The position numbers were made by a program, and so were the translations under genes. The notes under the pieces are model-generated. The model did no database searches. It saw nothing but the letters and a program-made list of their open reading frames with translations, and was not told the DNA's origin. DNA of 64,000 bases, from positions 95,537 through 159,536 of IMG/VR virus record IMGVR_UViG_3300031873_000001; one strand, given 5' to 3'. Below are positions 29,980-36,497 of the stretch, piece by piece. This stretch comes from a virus. How positions within the stretch are numbered: position 1 is the first letter of the stretch; each line of letters starts with the position of its first letter.

Positions 29980-30105
29980 ATGAGCCTGTCCGAGGTTAAC
30001 GAGCTCCGCAGGTGCAATGCCTGTGGTCACGAATGGGAGGACGAAGGGGATGTCAAGTGCCCCCGTTGCGATTCAGAGGATACCGATATTGTCCGGAATG
30101 ATTGA
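29980..30105 (+). CDS. Small zinc-ribbon protein (41 aa)
   Basis: ATG 29980 to TGA 30103-30105. C-N-A-C-G-H-E-W and C-P-R-C-D form a complete minimal zinc ribbon with an acidic loop. Stand-alone rubredoxin/transcription-factor-like ribbon; partner unknown. Confidence 0.65.
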   Translation: MSLSEVNELRRCNACGHEWEDEGDVKCPRCDSEDTDIVRND

Positions 30106-30116
30106 AAGGAGATCGC

Positions 30117-30569
30117 ATGAAGCGTAAGAATAAGGAGCAGTCGCTCTCCCGCTGGGACTGCCTCCGGTTTTGCCTTCCCGAGCGGGGATCGGACGTTCCC
30201 TATGTCCCGCCCATTGTCCGTCCCCCTCACTATGCCCCCAAAATGCCTCCCAAAGCCCCAGAATATGCCCTACGGCCTCTCTTCGTGACGGGTCCAGGGA
30301 GTAAGGCCTCCGACAAGGCCTACCCCCTTAACAGCCTACCCGTGTCGGAGCTCGGACCGGGATGCCGGGGCGTGTCGATCTACGGGGTGGAGTTCCGGGT
30401 CAGCAGGTACTTCAAGGCCCGGGGGGACGTCAAGGTCGAGGTGGACGTGTTCGACGTGAACGGGGCGTTCAGGACGATCCCGTTCGTCGTGGACGAGGAC
30501 GAGCCGGTCTACCGGATCAACCCCCGGCTTCCCGGCAAGGTCGTGCGGATCGGGGTTGTGGAAATTTAA
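30117..30569 (+). CDS. Hypothetical protein (150 aa)
   Basis: ATG 30117 follows ggag. A basic N-terminus, a Pro-rich stretch (residues 30-65, many PP and AP) and a beta-rich C-terminal domain with KVEVDVFDVNGAFRTIPFVV. No family recognised. Confidence 0.68.
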   Translation: MKRKNKEQSLSRWDCLRFCLPERGSDVPYVPPIVRPPHYAPKMPPKAPEYALRPLFVTGPGSKASDKAYPLNSLPVSELGPGCRGVSIYGVEFRVSRYFKARGDVKVEVDVFDVNGAFRTIPFVVDEDEPVYRINPRLPGKVVRIGVVEI

Positions 30570-30585
30570 CCAGGAGGATGCAGAC

Positions 30586-30873
30586 GTGGGACCAAACCAG
30601 ATGACGGGACGAGTGAAGGCAGTCTCCTTCTCGATGGTGCAGGAAGGAGACAAGGAGGTCGTGAAGGCGAAGATCGCGTTCGAGTCTACGGCCTCGGAGG
30701 GGATGGCCGACTATCTCACCTCCCTGCTCAAGAAGGAATGCCTCATGACTCTTCAGCCCGTGCAGTTATCCTTTGGGGCCGGGATTACCCCTGTGGTTCC
30801 AGAGGAGAAGAAACAACCCGAAACCAAGCCGGGGGAGAAGGTGCCCCCAAAGGAGAAGGCTAAGAAGAAATAG
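30586..30873 (+). CDS. Hypothetical protein (95 aa)
   Basis: GTG 30586, 8 bases after aggagg. Beta/alpha core with MTGRVKAVSFSM and VQLSFGAG, then a Pro/Lys/Glu-rich tail ending KEKAKKK. A terminator follows 15 bases later, so it ends a transcription unit. Confidence 0.7.
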   Translation: MGPNQMTGRVKAVSFSMVQEGDKEVVKAKIAFESTASEGMADYLTSLLKKECLMTLQPVQLSFGAGITPVVPEEKKQPETKPGEKVPPKEKAKKK

Positions 30874-30888
30874 CCGAGCAAGGAGGAT

Positions 30889-30916
30889 CCCGCCCACTGA
30901 GGGCGGGTTCTCTCTT
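30889..30916 (+). terminator. Rho-independent terminator
   Basis: CCCGCCC (30889-30895), loop ACTGA, GGGCGGG (30901-30907), then a pyrimidine run TTCTCTCTT. Strong GC stem; the T-run is interrupted, so termination may be partial. Confidence 0.75.
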
Positions 30917-30929
30917 GGGAAAGGAGACC

Positions 30930-31250
30930 GTGAACGACTTGGTGTTTCGGATCATGTTCGCCGGGCTTGGGTTCGCCTCGGGACTCGTGGCTGTGCTCAC
31001 GATGATCACCCTGCCCTGGGCTTTCGCCTTCAACAAGGACGAGCTTCATCATCTTTACTACGGCTGGTTGATGGTGGTGATCGCCCCGATCCACCTGACG
31101 AGGTGGCCGGAGTGGGTCGTCTGGACGGTCTACGTCCTCGGCTACTGGCTGATCGTGGACGACTGGGTCCAGCACTATCGGCAGAAGAAAGACCCCTTCT
31201 ACAAAAGTTTTTTACACAGGATTTTCGCAAGGCTGTGGATAACCTTTTGA
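30930..31250 (+). CDS. Membrane protein (106 aa)
   Basis: GTG 30930 after aaaggag (short spacing). Three hydrophobic segments (about 6-31, 41-54 and 61-74) with Trp/Tyr-rich edges. No family recognised. Its 3' end contains a DnaA-box sequence. Confidence 0.65.
   Translation: MNDLVFRIMFAGLGFASGLVAVLTMITLPWAFAFNKDELHHLYYGWLMVVIAPIHLTRWPEWVVWTVYVLGYWLIVDDWVQHYRQKKDPFYKSFLHRIFARLWITF
31234..31242 (-). promoter_or_regulatory. Consensus DnaA box
   Basis: TGTGGATAA is the reverse complement of TTATCCACA, the strong bacterial DnaA box. It lies in an AT-rich stretch (about 31200-31310) just before a promoter and a structured RNA. A second, poorer match (TTTTACACA) is at about 31210. A lone box can arise by chance. 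Confidence 0.45.
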
Positions 31251-31271
31251 CGATAAATTACGGGAGGGGTA

Positions 31272-31301
31272 TTGACAAAGGTAAACGATTTTAAGTAAAC
31301 T
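31272..31301 (+). promoter_or_regulatory. Sigma70-type promoter for the 31.3 kb RNA
   Basis: TTGACA (31272-31277), 18-base spacer, TAAACT (31296-31301). Perfect -35, moderate -10. Predicted start near 31308. No ribosome site follows until the one for the gene at 31583. Confidence 0.7.
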
Positions 31302-31307
31302 TATACC

Positions 31308-31560
31308 CATCAGCCGAAATGACCACAATATATTGAGGTCGGTTCTACGGAGAATACAAGCGGTGTGAAGCCTCAGTCATCGAATGGAGGAGGGGCCAAT
31401 GGATACGTCCAGAGGTCATCCTCCGTTTTATCTCTCAGTGCATACGCCAGCACTGACTGCCCCGTCTACTGCGAGCCGACGACGCGGGTGCCCTCGGCGG
31501 GCGTCCTGTTACATCCGTGAGTGATCTCACTGGAACAAAATGCGGGCCAACGCAGTAGAC
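31308..31560 (+). ncRNA. Structured non-coding RNA (about 250 nt)
   Basis: No ORF fits. Paired elements: GACC/GGTC (31321-31340); GGAGGA/TCCTCC (31386-31424) enclosing GGCC/GGTC and TGGA-TACG-TCCA; TCAGTGC/GCACTGA (31435-31456); and a long-range GTCTACTGCG (31464-31473) with CGCAGTAGAC (31551-31560) enclosing GACGC/GCGTC and GTGAG-TGAT-CTCAC (31517-31530). So many perfect stems in 250 bases are unlikely by chance. I do not recognise RNase P, tmRNA, 6S or a group I intron core. It could be an independent RNA or a long leader of the next gene. Confidence 0.68.
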
Positions 31561-31582
31561 TTTAACCTACGGAGGGATCCAG

Positions 31583-32026
31583 ATGATTTACGTTGAGAGT
31601 CCAGCAGAGTGGGATGGCGATCGCCCCGCAGTGTTTTTGGCTGGTGGCATTACGGGATGCGTTGACTGGCAGAAGGAGGTCGTCGCCGGACTGGCGGACC
31701 TCGACATCGCCGTCCTGAATCCCCGGAGGGAGAATTTCCCGATCGGGGACCCGACCGCCGCCCGTGACCAGATTGAGTGGGAGTTCCGCCACTTGAGGAA
31801 GGCTCAGGCGGTTTCCTTTTGGTTCCCTGCGGAGACCCTCTGCCCGATCGTGCTGTATGAACTTGGGTCGTGGATCAGGACGAGCAAGAAGCTCTTCGTG
31901 GGCGTCCATCCGGACTACAAGCGGAAGCAGGACGTGGAGATCCAGACCACACTGGTCCGGCCCAAGCTCGAGATCGTCTACTCCGTGGCCGATCTGATCG
32001 CCCAGATCAGGGAGCACTTCGCGTGA
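31583..32026 (+). CDS. Nucleoside 2-deoxyribosyltransferase-like protein
   Basis: 147 residues. V-F-L-A-G-G-I-T-G-C-V-D-W-Q, then L-N-P-R-R-E-N-F-P, Q-I-E-W-E-x-x-x-L, S-F-W-F-P-A-E-T-x-C-P-I-x-L-Y-E-L-G and V-G-V-H-P-D-Y-x-R match the nucleoside 2-deoxyribosyltransferase-like family, including a Glu in the Y-E-L-G segment at the nucleophile-type position. Such enzymes swap bases on deoxyribose or cleave nucleotides. In a phage it could serve salvage, modified-base supply or removal of a nucleotide signal. Preceded by ggaggga and the long structured leader. Confidence 0.82.
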   Translation: MIYVESPAEWDGDRPAVFLAGGITGCVDWQKEVVAGLADLDIAVLNPRRENFPIGDPTAARDQIEWEFRHLRKAQAVSFWFPAETLCPIVLYELGSWIRTSKKLFVGVHPDYKRKQDVEIQTTLVRPKLEIVYSVADLIAQIREHFA

Positions 32027-32472
32027 GGTCGTTTCTGATCTACAGGACGTTGGTCTACCTGTGGGGTCTGCTCGGGATAGTCATCGACATGAACTTCCGG
32101 TATCACCTGTATCTCGAGAGCCAGAAGAAGTCCGGGCAGAGCACGACCAACGGAGACACCCTCAAGAAGTATGATGCCTGGCTGAAGGAGCATACCTTCG
32201 ATCTGTGGACTGCCCTCGGGGTCTACACGGCCTTTTACGGGATCTGGGCGGTCGGGCTCCTGCCGGAGATACTGAAACTCGTCGGGTCGTTCTTTGGGAC
32301 GGGACCTTACTGGAAGCCGAAGGTCGATATCGTCGTGAGCTGGTTCTCTGGACCGCCGAACTTCGCGACGATCTTTTTGGGCCTCGGGGCCCTCGAGGTG
32401 TTCGAGTGGGTCGGTCGTATCTGGAACACGAAAGTGATGAGCAAGGTCGGCACCTGGATAAAGAAGCCCTGA
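32023..32472 (+). CDS. Multi-pass membrane protein (149 aa)
   Basis: GTG 32023 overlaps the previous stop. Three or four hydrophobic segments (about 3-22, 54-81, 100-125) with a polar loop between the first two. Unknown function. Overlaps the next gene start. Confidence 0.7.
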   Translation: MRSFLIYRTLVYLWGLLGIVIDMNFRYHLYLESQKKSGQSTTNGDTLKKYDAWLKEHTFDLWTALGVYTAFYGIWAVGLLPEILKLVGSFFGTGPYWKPKVDIVVSWFSGPPNFATIFLGLGALEVFEWVGRIWNTKVMSKVGTWIKKP

Positions 32473-32654
32473 TGGACAAGCAGGAAATGATGTTCGAAGA
32501 GTTCGTCTGTTCCCCAGCCTACGACGAGAAGGTGAGCCGGTACGTCGCGAAGGGGAAGGTGGAGAAGCTCCTCAGCCTGTTTGCCAAATTCTGTTTCGAC
32601 TCTGGATGGGAAGCCCACAAGCTCAGTGCGGAGCAGAAGCCGCCGACCCCATGA
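32472..32654 (+). CDS. Small hypothetical protein (60 aa)
   Basis: ATG 32472 overlaps the previous stop (TGATG). Helical, with VEKLLSLFAKFCFDSGWEAHK. No family recognised. Confidence 0.65.
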   Translation: MDKQEMMFEEFVCSPAYDEKVSRYVAKGKVEKLLSLFAKFCFDSGWEAHKLSAEQKPPTP

Positions 32655-33025
32655 GCCAGTCCTGCGATGCGCTGTTGAAGATGGTGGACACGGTTAAGCG
32701 GGGGATATCCGAGCAGAAAAGGCTTGTGGCATCGTGGGACCAGCCCATAGCCGGAGGTTACCAGCCGACGTCGGGTATTGACCCGGACAGCCCACCCCGA
32801 GGCGTTTCGGGTGTTCCCGCCCTGGCTCCGGTCGAGACGTCCCTGCAGGCCCTCCGTTGCCCTAACTGCGGGGCCCCATTGAACGCCAGGGAGAGGTCCC
32901 CGTATATCTGCGCCTACTGCTGTTGCACGATCGTCGTGGGCGGGTTCATCCCTCCCCGTCCGGCAGAGCACGTCGTTCTGCTCAAGCCAGACGAGAACAT
33001 TCCAACGAGGACTATCTTAGCGTAA
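32651..33025 (+). CDS. Zinc-ribbon protein upstream of portal (124 aa)
   Basis: ATG 32651 overlaps the previous stop. A helical N-terminus, Pro/Gly-rich middle, and C-P-N-C-G-A-P-L...C-A-Y-C-C-C at residues 68-91 as zinc ribbon. Last gene before the structural genes. Confidence 0.7.
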   Translation: MSQSCDALLKMVDTVKRGISEQKRLVASWDQPIAGGYQPTSGIDPDSPPRGVSGVPALAPVETSLQALRCPNCGAPLNARERSPYICAYCCCTIVVGGFIPPRPAEHVVLLKPDENIPTRTILA

Positions 33026-33029
33026 TCCT

Positions 33030-34676
33030 ATGGCCTTTGATTTCCTAAAGAAGTGGTGGGCAGGCGAGAAGGGTAAGCAGGTCCCGACTGCTCGGGAAAA
33101 GCTTATCAAAATGTGGGACTTCCTATCTGCCCTTGCGATGGGCGGGTATGATCTCTCGACTATTCTCAAGATGGAGGAGGATCTCGTAGGAAGGTATATG
33201 GACTACGAAGATATGAATGACTATCCTGACCTCTCCTCCGCCCTGGACATATACGCTGACGAATCCAGCCAACCGAACATAATTTCCGGTGAGTCGGTCT
33301 GGGTGGAGTCCGACGATGAGAATCTCGCTGGTGAGCTGAACGATGTTTTCAAGAAGCTCTATCTCGACGACCACCTCTGGTCGATCTCCCGGGGCATCTG
33401 TATGTATGGAAACGAGTATCACGAGCTTCTCCTTAAGGAACACGAGGGGCTTTGCGGCATATCTTACCTCGCCCAGCCAACCATGCGGTGCGTAATCGAC
33501 CTGCGGGGCGAAGTGATCGGGTACATCCAGAACATCCGGGGGCAGTTCACCCCGATGACGGAGAAGGAGTTCAGAGCCAAGGTTGAAGGCAAGCAGACGA
33601 TGGGAGACGGGGAGATCGTCTTTGAGGACTGGCAGTGCGCCCACTTCAAGCTCGGAGGACGCCAACGCTGGGATATTTATGGGAGAGGCGTTCTCGATCC
33701 GGCCCGCTGGATATGGAGGCGTCTGGTGCTCATGGAAGACGCCGCTCTTATCTACCGCCTTACCCGAGCGCCCGCCCGGTTTGCCTTCTATATTGATGTC
33801 GGGAAGAGGTCGCCCGCCGAGGCCGAGTCTTACATCCAGCGCCAGGTCGCCACGTTCCGGAAGAAGAAGTTCGTGAACCCCAATACCGGGAAGCTCGATA
33901 CACGCTATAACCCGCTTGCCTCAGACGAGGACTTCTTCGTGGCGACCCGGGACGGAAAGAAGGCAACGGAGATCGAGTCGATCGGTGGGTTAGAGTGGAA
34001 CAACATCGACGACCTCGAGTACTTCAAGGACAAGCTCTACGCCGCTATCAAGATTCCTAAGAGCTATTTGGGGTTCGAGGAAGATGTGTCGGCGAAGAAC
34101 ATCCTGGCCTCGGAGGACGTCCGGTTTGCCCGCACGATCCTGCGGATCCAGCGATCGCTCAGGGAAGGCTTCAAGCACATGAGCAAGGTCCACCTGGCCG
34201 CCCGGGGGATCGACCCGGATAAGACCGCCGAGTTCGACGTCTACATGTCCGTCCCGTCGCTCGTGTTCGAGAAGAACTACATGGACGTGCTCTCCGTCCG
34301 GGCGAACGTCGCCTCGCAGATGAGGGAGTATGTCTCAATGGAGTGGCTCCTTAAGAACATCTTCCACTTCAGCGACGAGGAGATCAGGGACTACTCTGTG
34401 GCCAAAGGCGGAGCCACCGGTGAGGTTCCTCCGGAGGAGTGGAAGAGCAAGACTCCCCCGCAGACGGAGGTCGACTTCCAGAAGCAGTCCGAGCGCATTC
34501 TCGGTCCTCACGGGACGAACCGCCAGAACCTCATTCTTGAGAACAAGATGCGCCGGTCGTTGCTTGAAAACAAGGAGCTACAGCAATCCGTCAAGATACT
34601 GAAGCCTCTCATGCTTGAGATCAGGGAGACCGTGCGGGGCTATGGTAAATACATGAAGAAGGGGGGTCGCAAATGA
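33030..34676 (+). CDS. Portal protein, T4 gp20-like
   Basis: 548 residues. Typical features of the gp20 family: an N-terminal acidic region with D-L-S-S-A-L-D-I-Y-A-D-E-S, a wing/stem region, S-I-S-R-G-I-C-M-Y-G-N-E-Y, R-A-P-A-R-F-A-F-Y-I-D-V-G, Y-I-Q-R-Q-V-A-T-F-R-K-K-K, and I-K-I-P-K-S-Y-L-G-F-E near the tunnel loop. It forms the dodecameric portal vertex for DNA entry and head-tail joining. Length matches the family. Followed by a promoter and leader, so later genes can be expressed separately. Confidence 0.92.
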   Translation: MAFDFLKKWWAGEKGKQVPTAREKLIKMWDFLSALAMGGYDLSTILKMEEDLVGRYMDYEDMNDYPDLSSALDIYADESSQPNIISGESVWVESDDENLAGELNDVFKKLYLDDHLWSISRGICMYGNEYHELLLKEHEGLCGISYLAQPTMRCVIDLRGEVIGYIQNIRGQFTPMTEKEFRAKVEGKQTMGDGEIVFEDWQCAHFKLGGRQRWDIYGRGVLDPARWIWRRLVLMEDAALIYRLTRAPARFAFYIDVGKRSPAEAESYIQRQVATFRKKKFVNPNTGKLDTRYNPLASDEDFFVATRDGKKATEIESIGGLEWNNIDDLEYFKDKLYAAIKIPKSYLGFEEDVSAKNILASEDVRFARTILRIQRSLREGFKHMSKVHLAARGIDPDKTAEFDVYMSVPSLVFEKNYMDVLSVRANVASQMREYVSMEWLLKNIFHFSDEEIRDYSVAKGGATGEVPPEEWKSKTPPQTEVDFQKQSERILGPHGTNRQNLILENKMRRSLLENKELQQSVKILKPLMLEIRETVRGYGKYMKKGGRK

Positions 34677-34680
34677 CGGT

Positions 34681-34735
34681 CCGATAAAGATTTATCGGAG
34701 CCTCTTGATTTCGATAAATGGTTTTGTGGTAGAAT
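34681..34735 (+). promoter_or_regulatory. Candidate promoter with overlapping dyad
   Basis: TTGATT (34705-34710) and TAGAAT (34730-34735), 19-base spacer. Just upstream is CCGATAAA-ga-TTTATCGG (34681-34698), and a third CGATAAA lies inside the spacer at 34712-34718, suggesting an operator for a DNA-binding regulator. Confidence 0.55.
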
Positions 34736-34770
34736 AGTTAGGTAGCACCCGACTCACCAACCGTCGATCA

Positions 34771-34815
34771 AGCCCGAAAGTCCACGATGCATTACAGTCC
34801 TGGGCTGTCTTTTTG
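34771..34815 (+). terminator. Terminator/attenuator hairpin in a short leader
   Basis: ACAGTC (34794-34799) pairs with GGCTGT (34803-34808) and is followed by CTTTTT, a rho-independent terminator about 30 bases before the ATG at 34844. AGCCC (34771-34775) can pair instead with GGGCT (34802-34806), which would break the terminator. This is the layout of an attenuator. Confidence 0.6.
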
Positions 34816-34843
34816 TGAGAAAAACGCAAGCTCGGAGTTATCG

Positions 34844-35713
34844 ATGAAAATCTTACGGTTCACAGGTTCGGCAAACGAGTATCAGTCTGCTCTCATGAAT
34901 AGCGTTGGAAAGGGCTCCATCGAAGAGCTCCTCGAGAACGTCTCGGTGGCCATTGAGAAGGCGGGGTATCGGGATCCCGCACTGGTGGCCACGACCGCTC
35001 AGAGAGTGGTATTCTCGAGTGGCGATCTGTGCTACGAGGGAACGATCCTGTTGAACGACTCCGGCATACCAACGCTAGGGGAAGTGAAGCCGCTTGCGGA
35101 GGCGCAGAAAAAGCTCGGAGAGGAAGTGAAGCTCGTGAAGGACAACGTCGAGTCGGTCGGGAAGATCATGAGCTCATTAAAGAAGAACGTTTCCTGGGTG
35201 CAGTATTTTCAGACCAACGAGAAGAGGATTCGCGACTATCTCCGGGACGACCTCCTGGACCTCGACAGCAATCGCCTGCGTCCGAAGTATCAGGCGATCT
35301 GTGATGAGGGGATCCCGGAGGTTTATGCTTCCTGGTGGGGCAAGCAGATCCGGTCGAGCTTGTCCTCCGCAGTGAAGCGGCTCAAGGAGCTCTACGACGG
35401 AGTGGCCGGGCTGACGGCGGACTTCGAGGAGAACTACTCGATCAAGCCGTTCATGAGCGTGGAGCGGGACACTGTGATTCAAGCGGTAACTAAGTTTGGA
35501 CACGACTATCTGAATAACGTAGAGGAAGTGATTGAAAGCTTCGGTGATCTCGGTCTGGATGATGAAGGGGACAACCAACAGGTCTCCTCAAAGGCGATTG
35601 GCAAACTTCACGATGAGTTTGTTAATTGGCTCTACTCCGCAGAGGTGGTAGGGCGTTTGATCAGTAAGTTAGTCAAGAAACCGATATCCGTCGACATCCG
35701 GTTTCTTCAGTAA
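34844..35713 (+). CDS. Hypothetical structural-region protein (289 aa)
   Basis: ATG 34844 after cggag; the longer frame from 34787 runs through the terminator hairpin and is rejected. Mostly helical with heptad-like regions (residues 90-130 and 180-215). No domain recognised. Lies between portal and protease, where T4-like phages place prohead core genes. Confidence 0.72.
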   Translation: MKILRFTGSANEYQSALMNSVGKGSIEELLENVSVAIEKAGYRDPALVATTAQRVVFSSGDLCYEGTILLNDSGIPTLGEVKPLAEAQKKLGEEVKLVKDNVESVGKIMSSLKKNVSWVQYFQTNEKRIRDYLRDDLLDLDSNRLRPKYQAICDEGIPEVYASWWGKQIRSSLSSAVKRLKELYDGVAGLTADFEENYSIKPFMSVERDTVIQAVTKFGHDYLNNVEEVIESFGDLGLDDEGDNQQVSSKAIGKLHDEFVNWLYSAEVVGRLISKLVKKPISVDIRFLQ

Positions 35714-35740
35714 CCGTTTAACACGATAGGAGGACCCACA

Positions 35741-36463
35741 ATGCCTTACAAGACGGGACGACTCTCCACGCTCGAGGAGGATTTGAAAATCCTCGGGCTG
35801 GGAAAATTGCTGGTCGCAGAGGACCGGCAAGAAGAACCAGGCGTCGATCCACCGGTCCCGGGGGAGGAACATGACGATCCCCCGAAAGGTCGGGATGAGA
35901 TCGAGAAGAGCCCGGCGTTGAATAACAGCGCCGATCGGAAGGCCTGGCTGGCGAGCGGCACGGGCCGTGTGGCCTGCGCCCGTGCGGCCAAGCGGCTGGA
36001 GCTCGGGTCCAGCGAACAGCGCGAGACGATGTGGCGTCTCGAGGCGGCAAGGGTGCGCCTCGGACGTCGGCTGTCCAGCGCCTCCGTGAAGGACAAGCCC
36101 GAAGACGTGATCGTCAACGTCAAGAAGATGATCAGCGTCCTGTCCAGCAAGTTCCGCATCCTGTCGGAGGAGGGGGTCATCGACAAGAAGGACGCGACGA
36201 TGGCCGCCGACGATCTCGACACGGCGGACAAGGAGCTCACCAAGCAGGCGGCCGCTCAGAAGCCCGAGGAAGAGGAGATCAAGTCCTCGACCCAGGACGT
36301 GCTGGCCGTGATGGATCGGTTCCTGCAGGTGGCCCAGGAAGTCGACCAGGCGCTCGGCCCGGGACCGGCCGCAGGGACGACCAAGAAGCTCCACGACACC
36401 GACGATCCGGACAACCCGACCCTGGTCGAGAAGAAGCCCAATCCGGAAGACATCCCGGTCTAA
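35741..36463 (+). CDS. Hypothetical protein, prohead core candidate (240 aa)
   Basis: A highly charged, helical protein with acidic Pro-rich stretches (GVDPPVPGEEHDDPP) and an acidic C-terminus ending EDIPV. The composition resembles prohead core or scaffold proteins of T4-like phages, but no direct match is recognised. Ribosome site aggagg before ATG. Confidence 0.6.
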   Translation: MPYKTGRLSTLEEDLKILGLGKLLVAEDRQEEPGVDPPVPGEEHDDPPKGRDEIEKSPALNNSADRKAWLASGTGRVACARAAKRLELGSSEQRETMWRLEAARVRLGRRLSSASVKDKPEDVIVNVKKMISVLSSKFRILSEEGVIDKKDATMAADDLDTADKELTKQAAAQKPEEEEIKSSTQDVLAVMDRFLQVAQEVDQALGPGPAAGTTKKLHDTDDPDNPTLVEKKPNPEDIPV

Positions 36464-36497
36464 GCCGGGAGTAACCCGGTCTTAGGGAGAGGCTCGG

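Noticed and set aside
34787-34843. Longer N-terminus for the gene at 34844
   Set aside because: Those 19 codons run through a terminator hairpin; ATG 34844 has a ribosome site.
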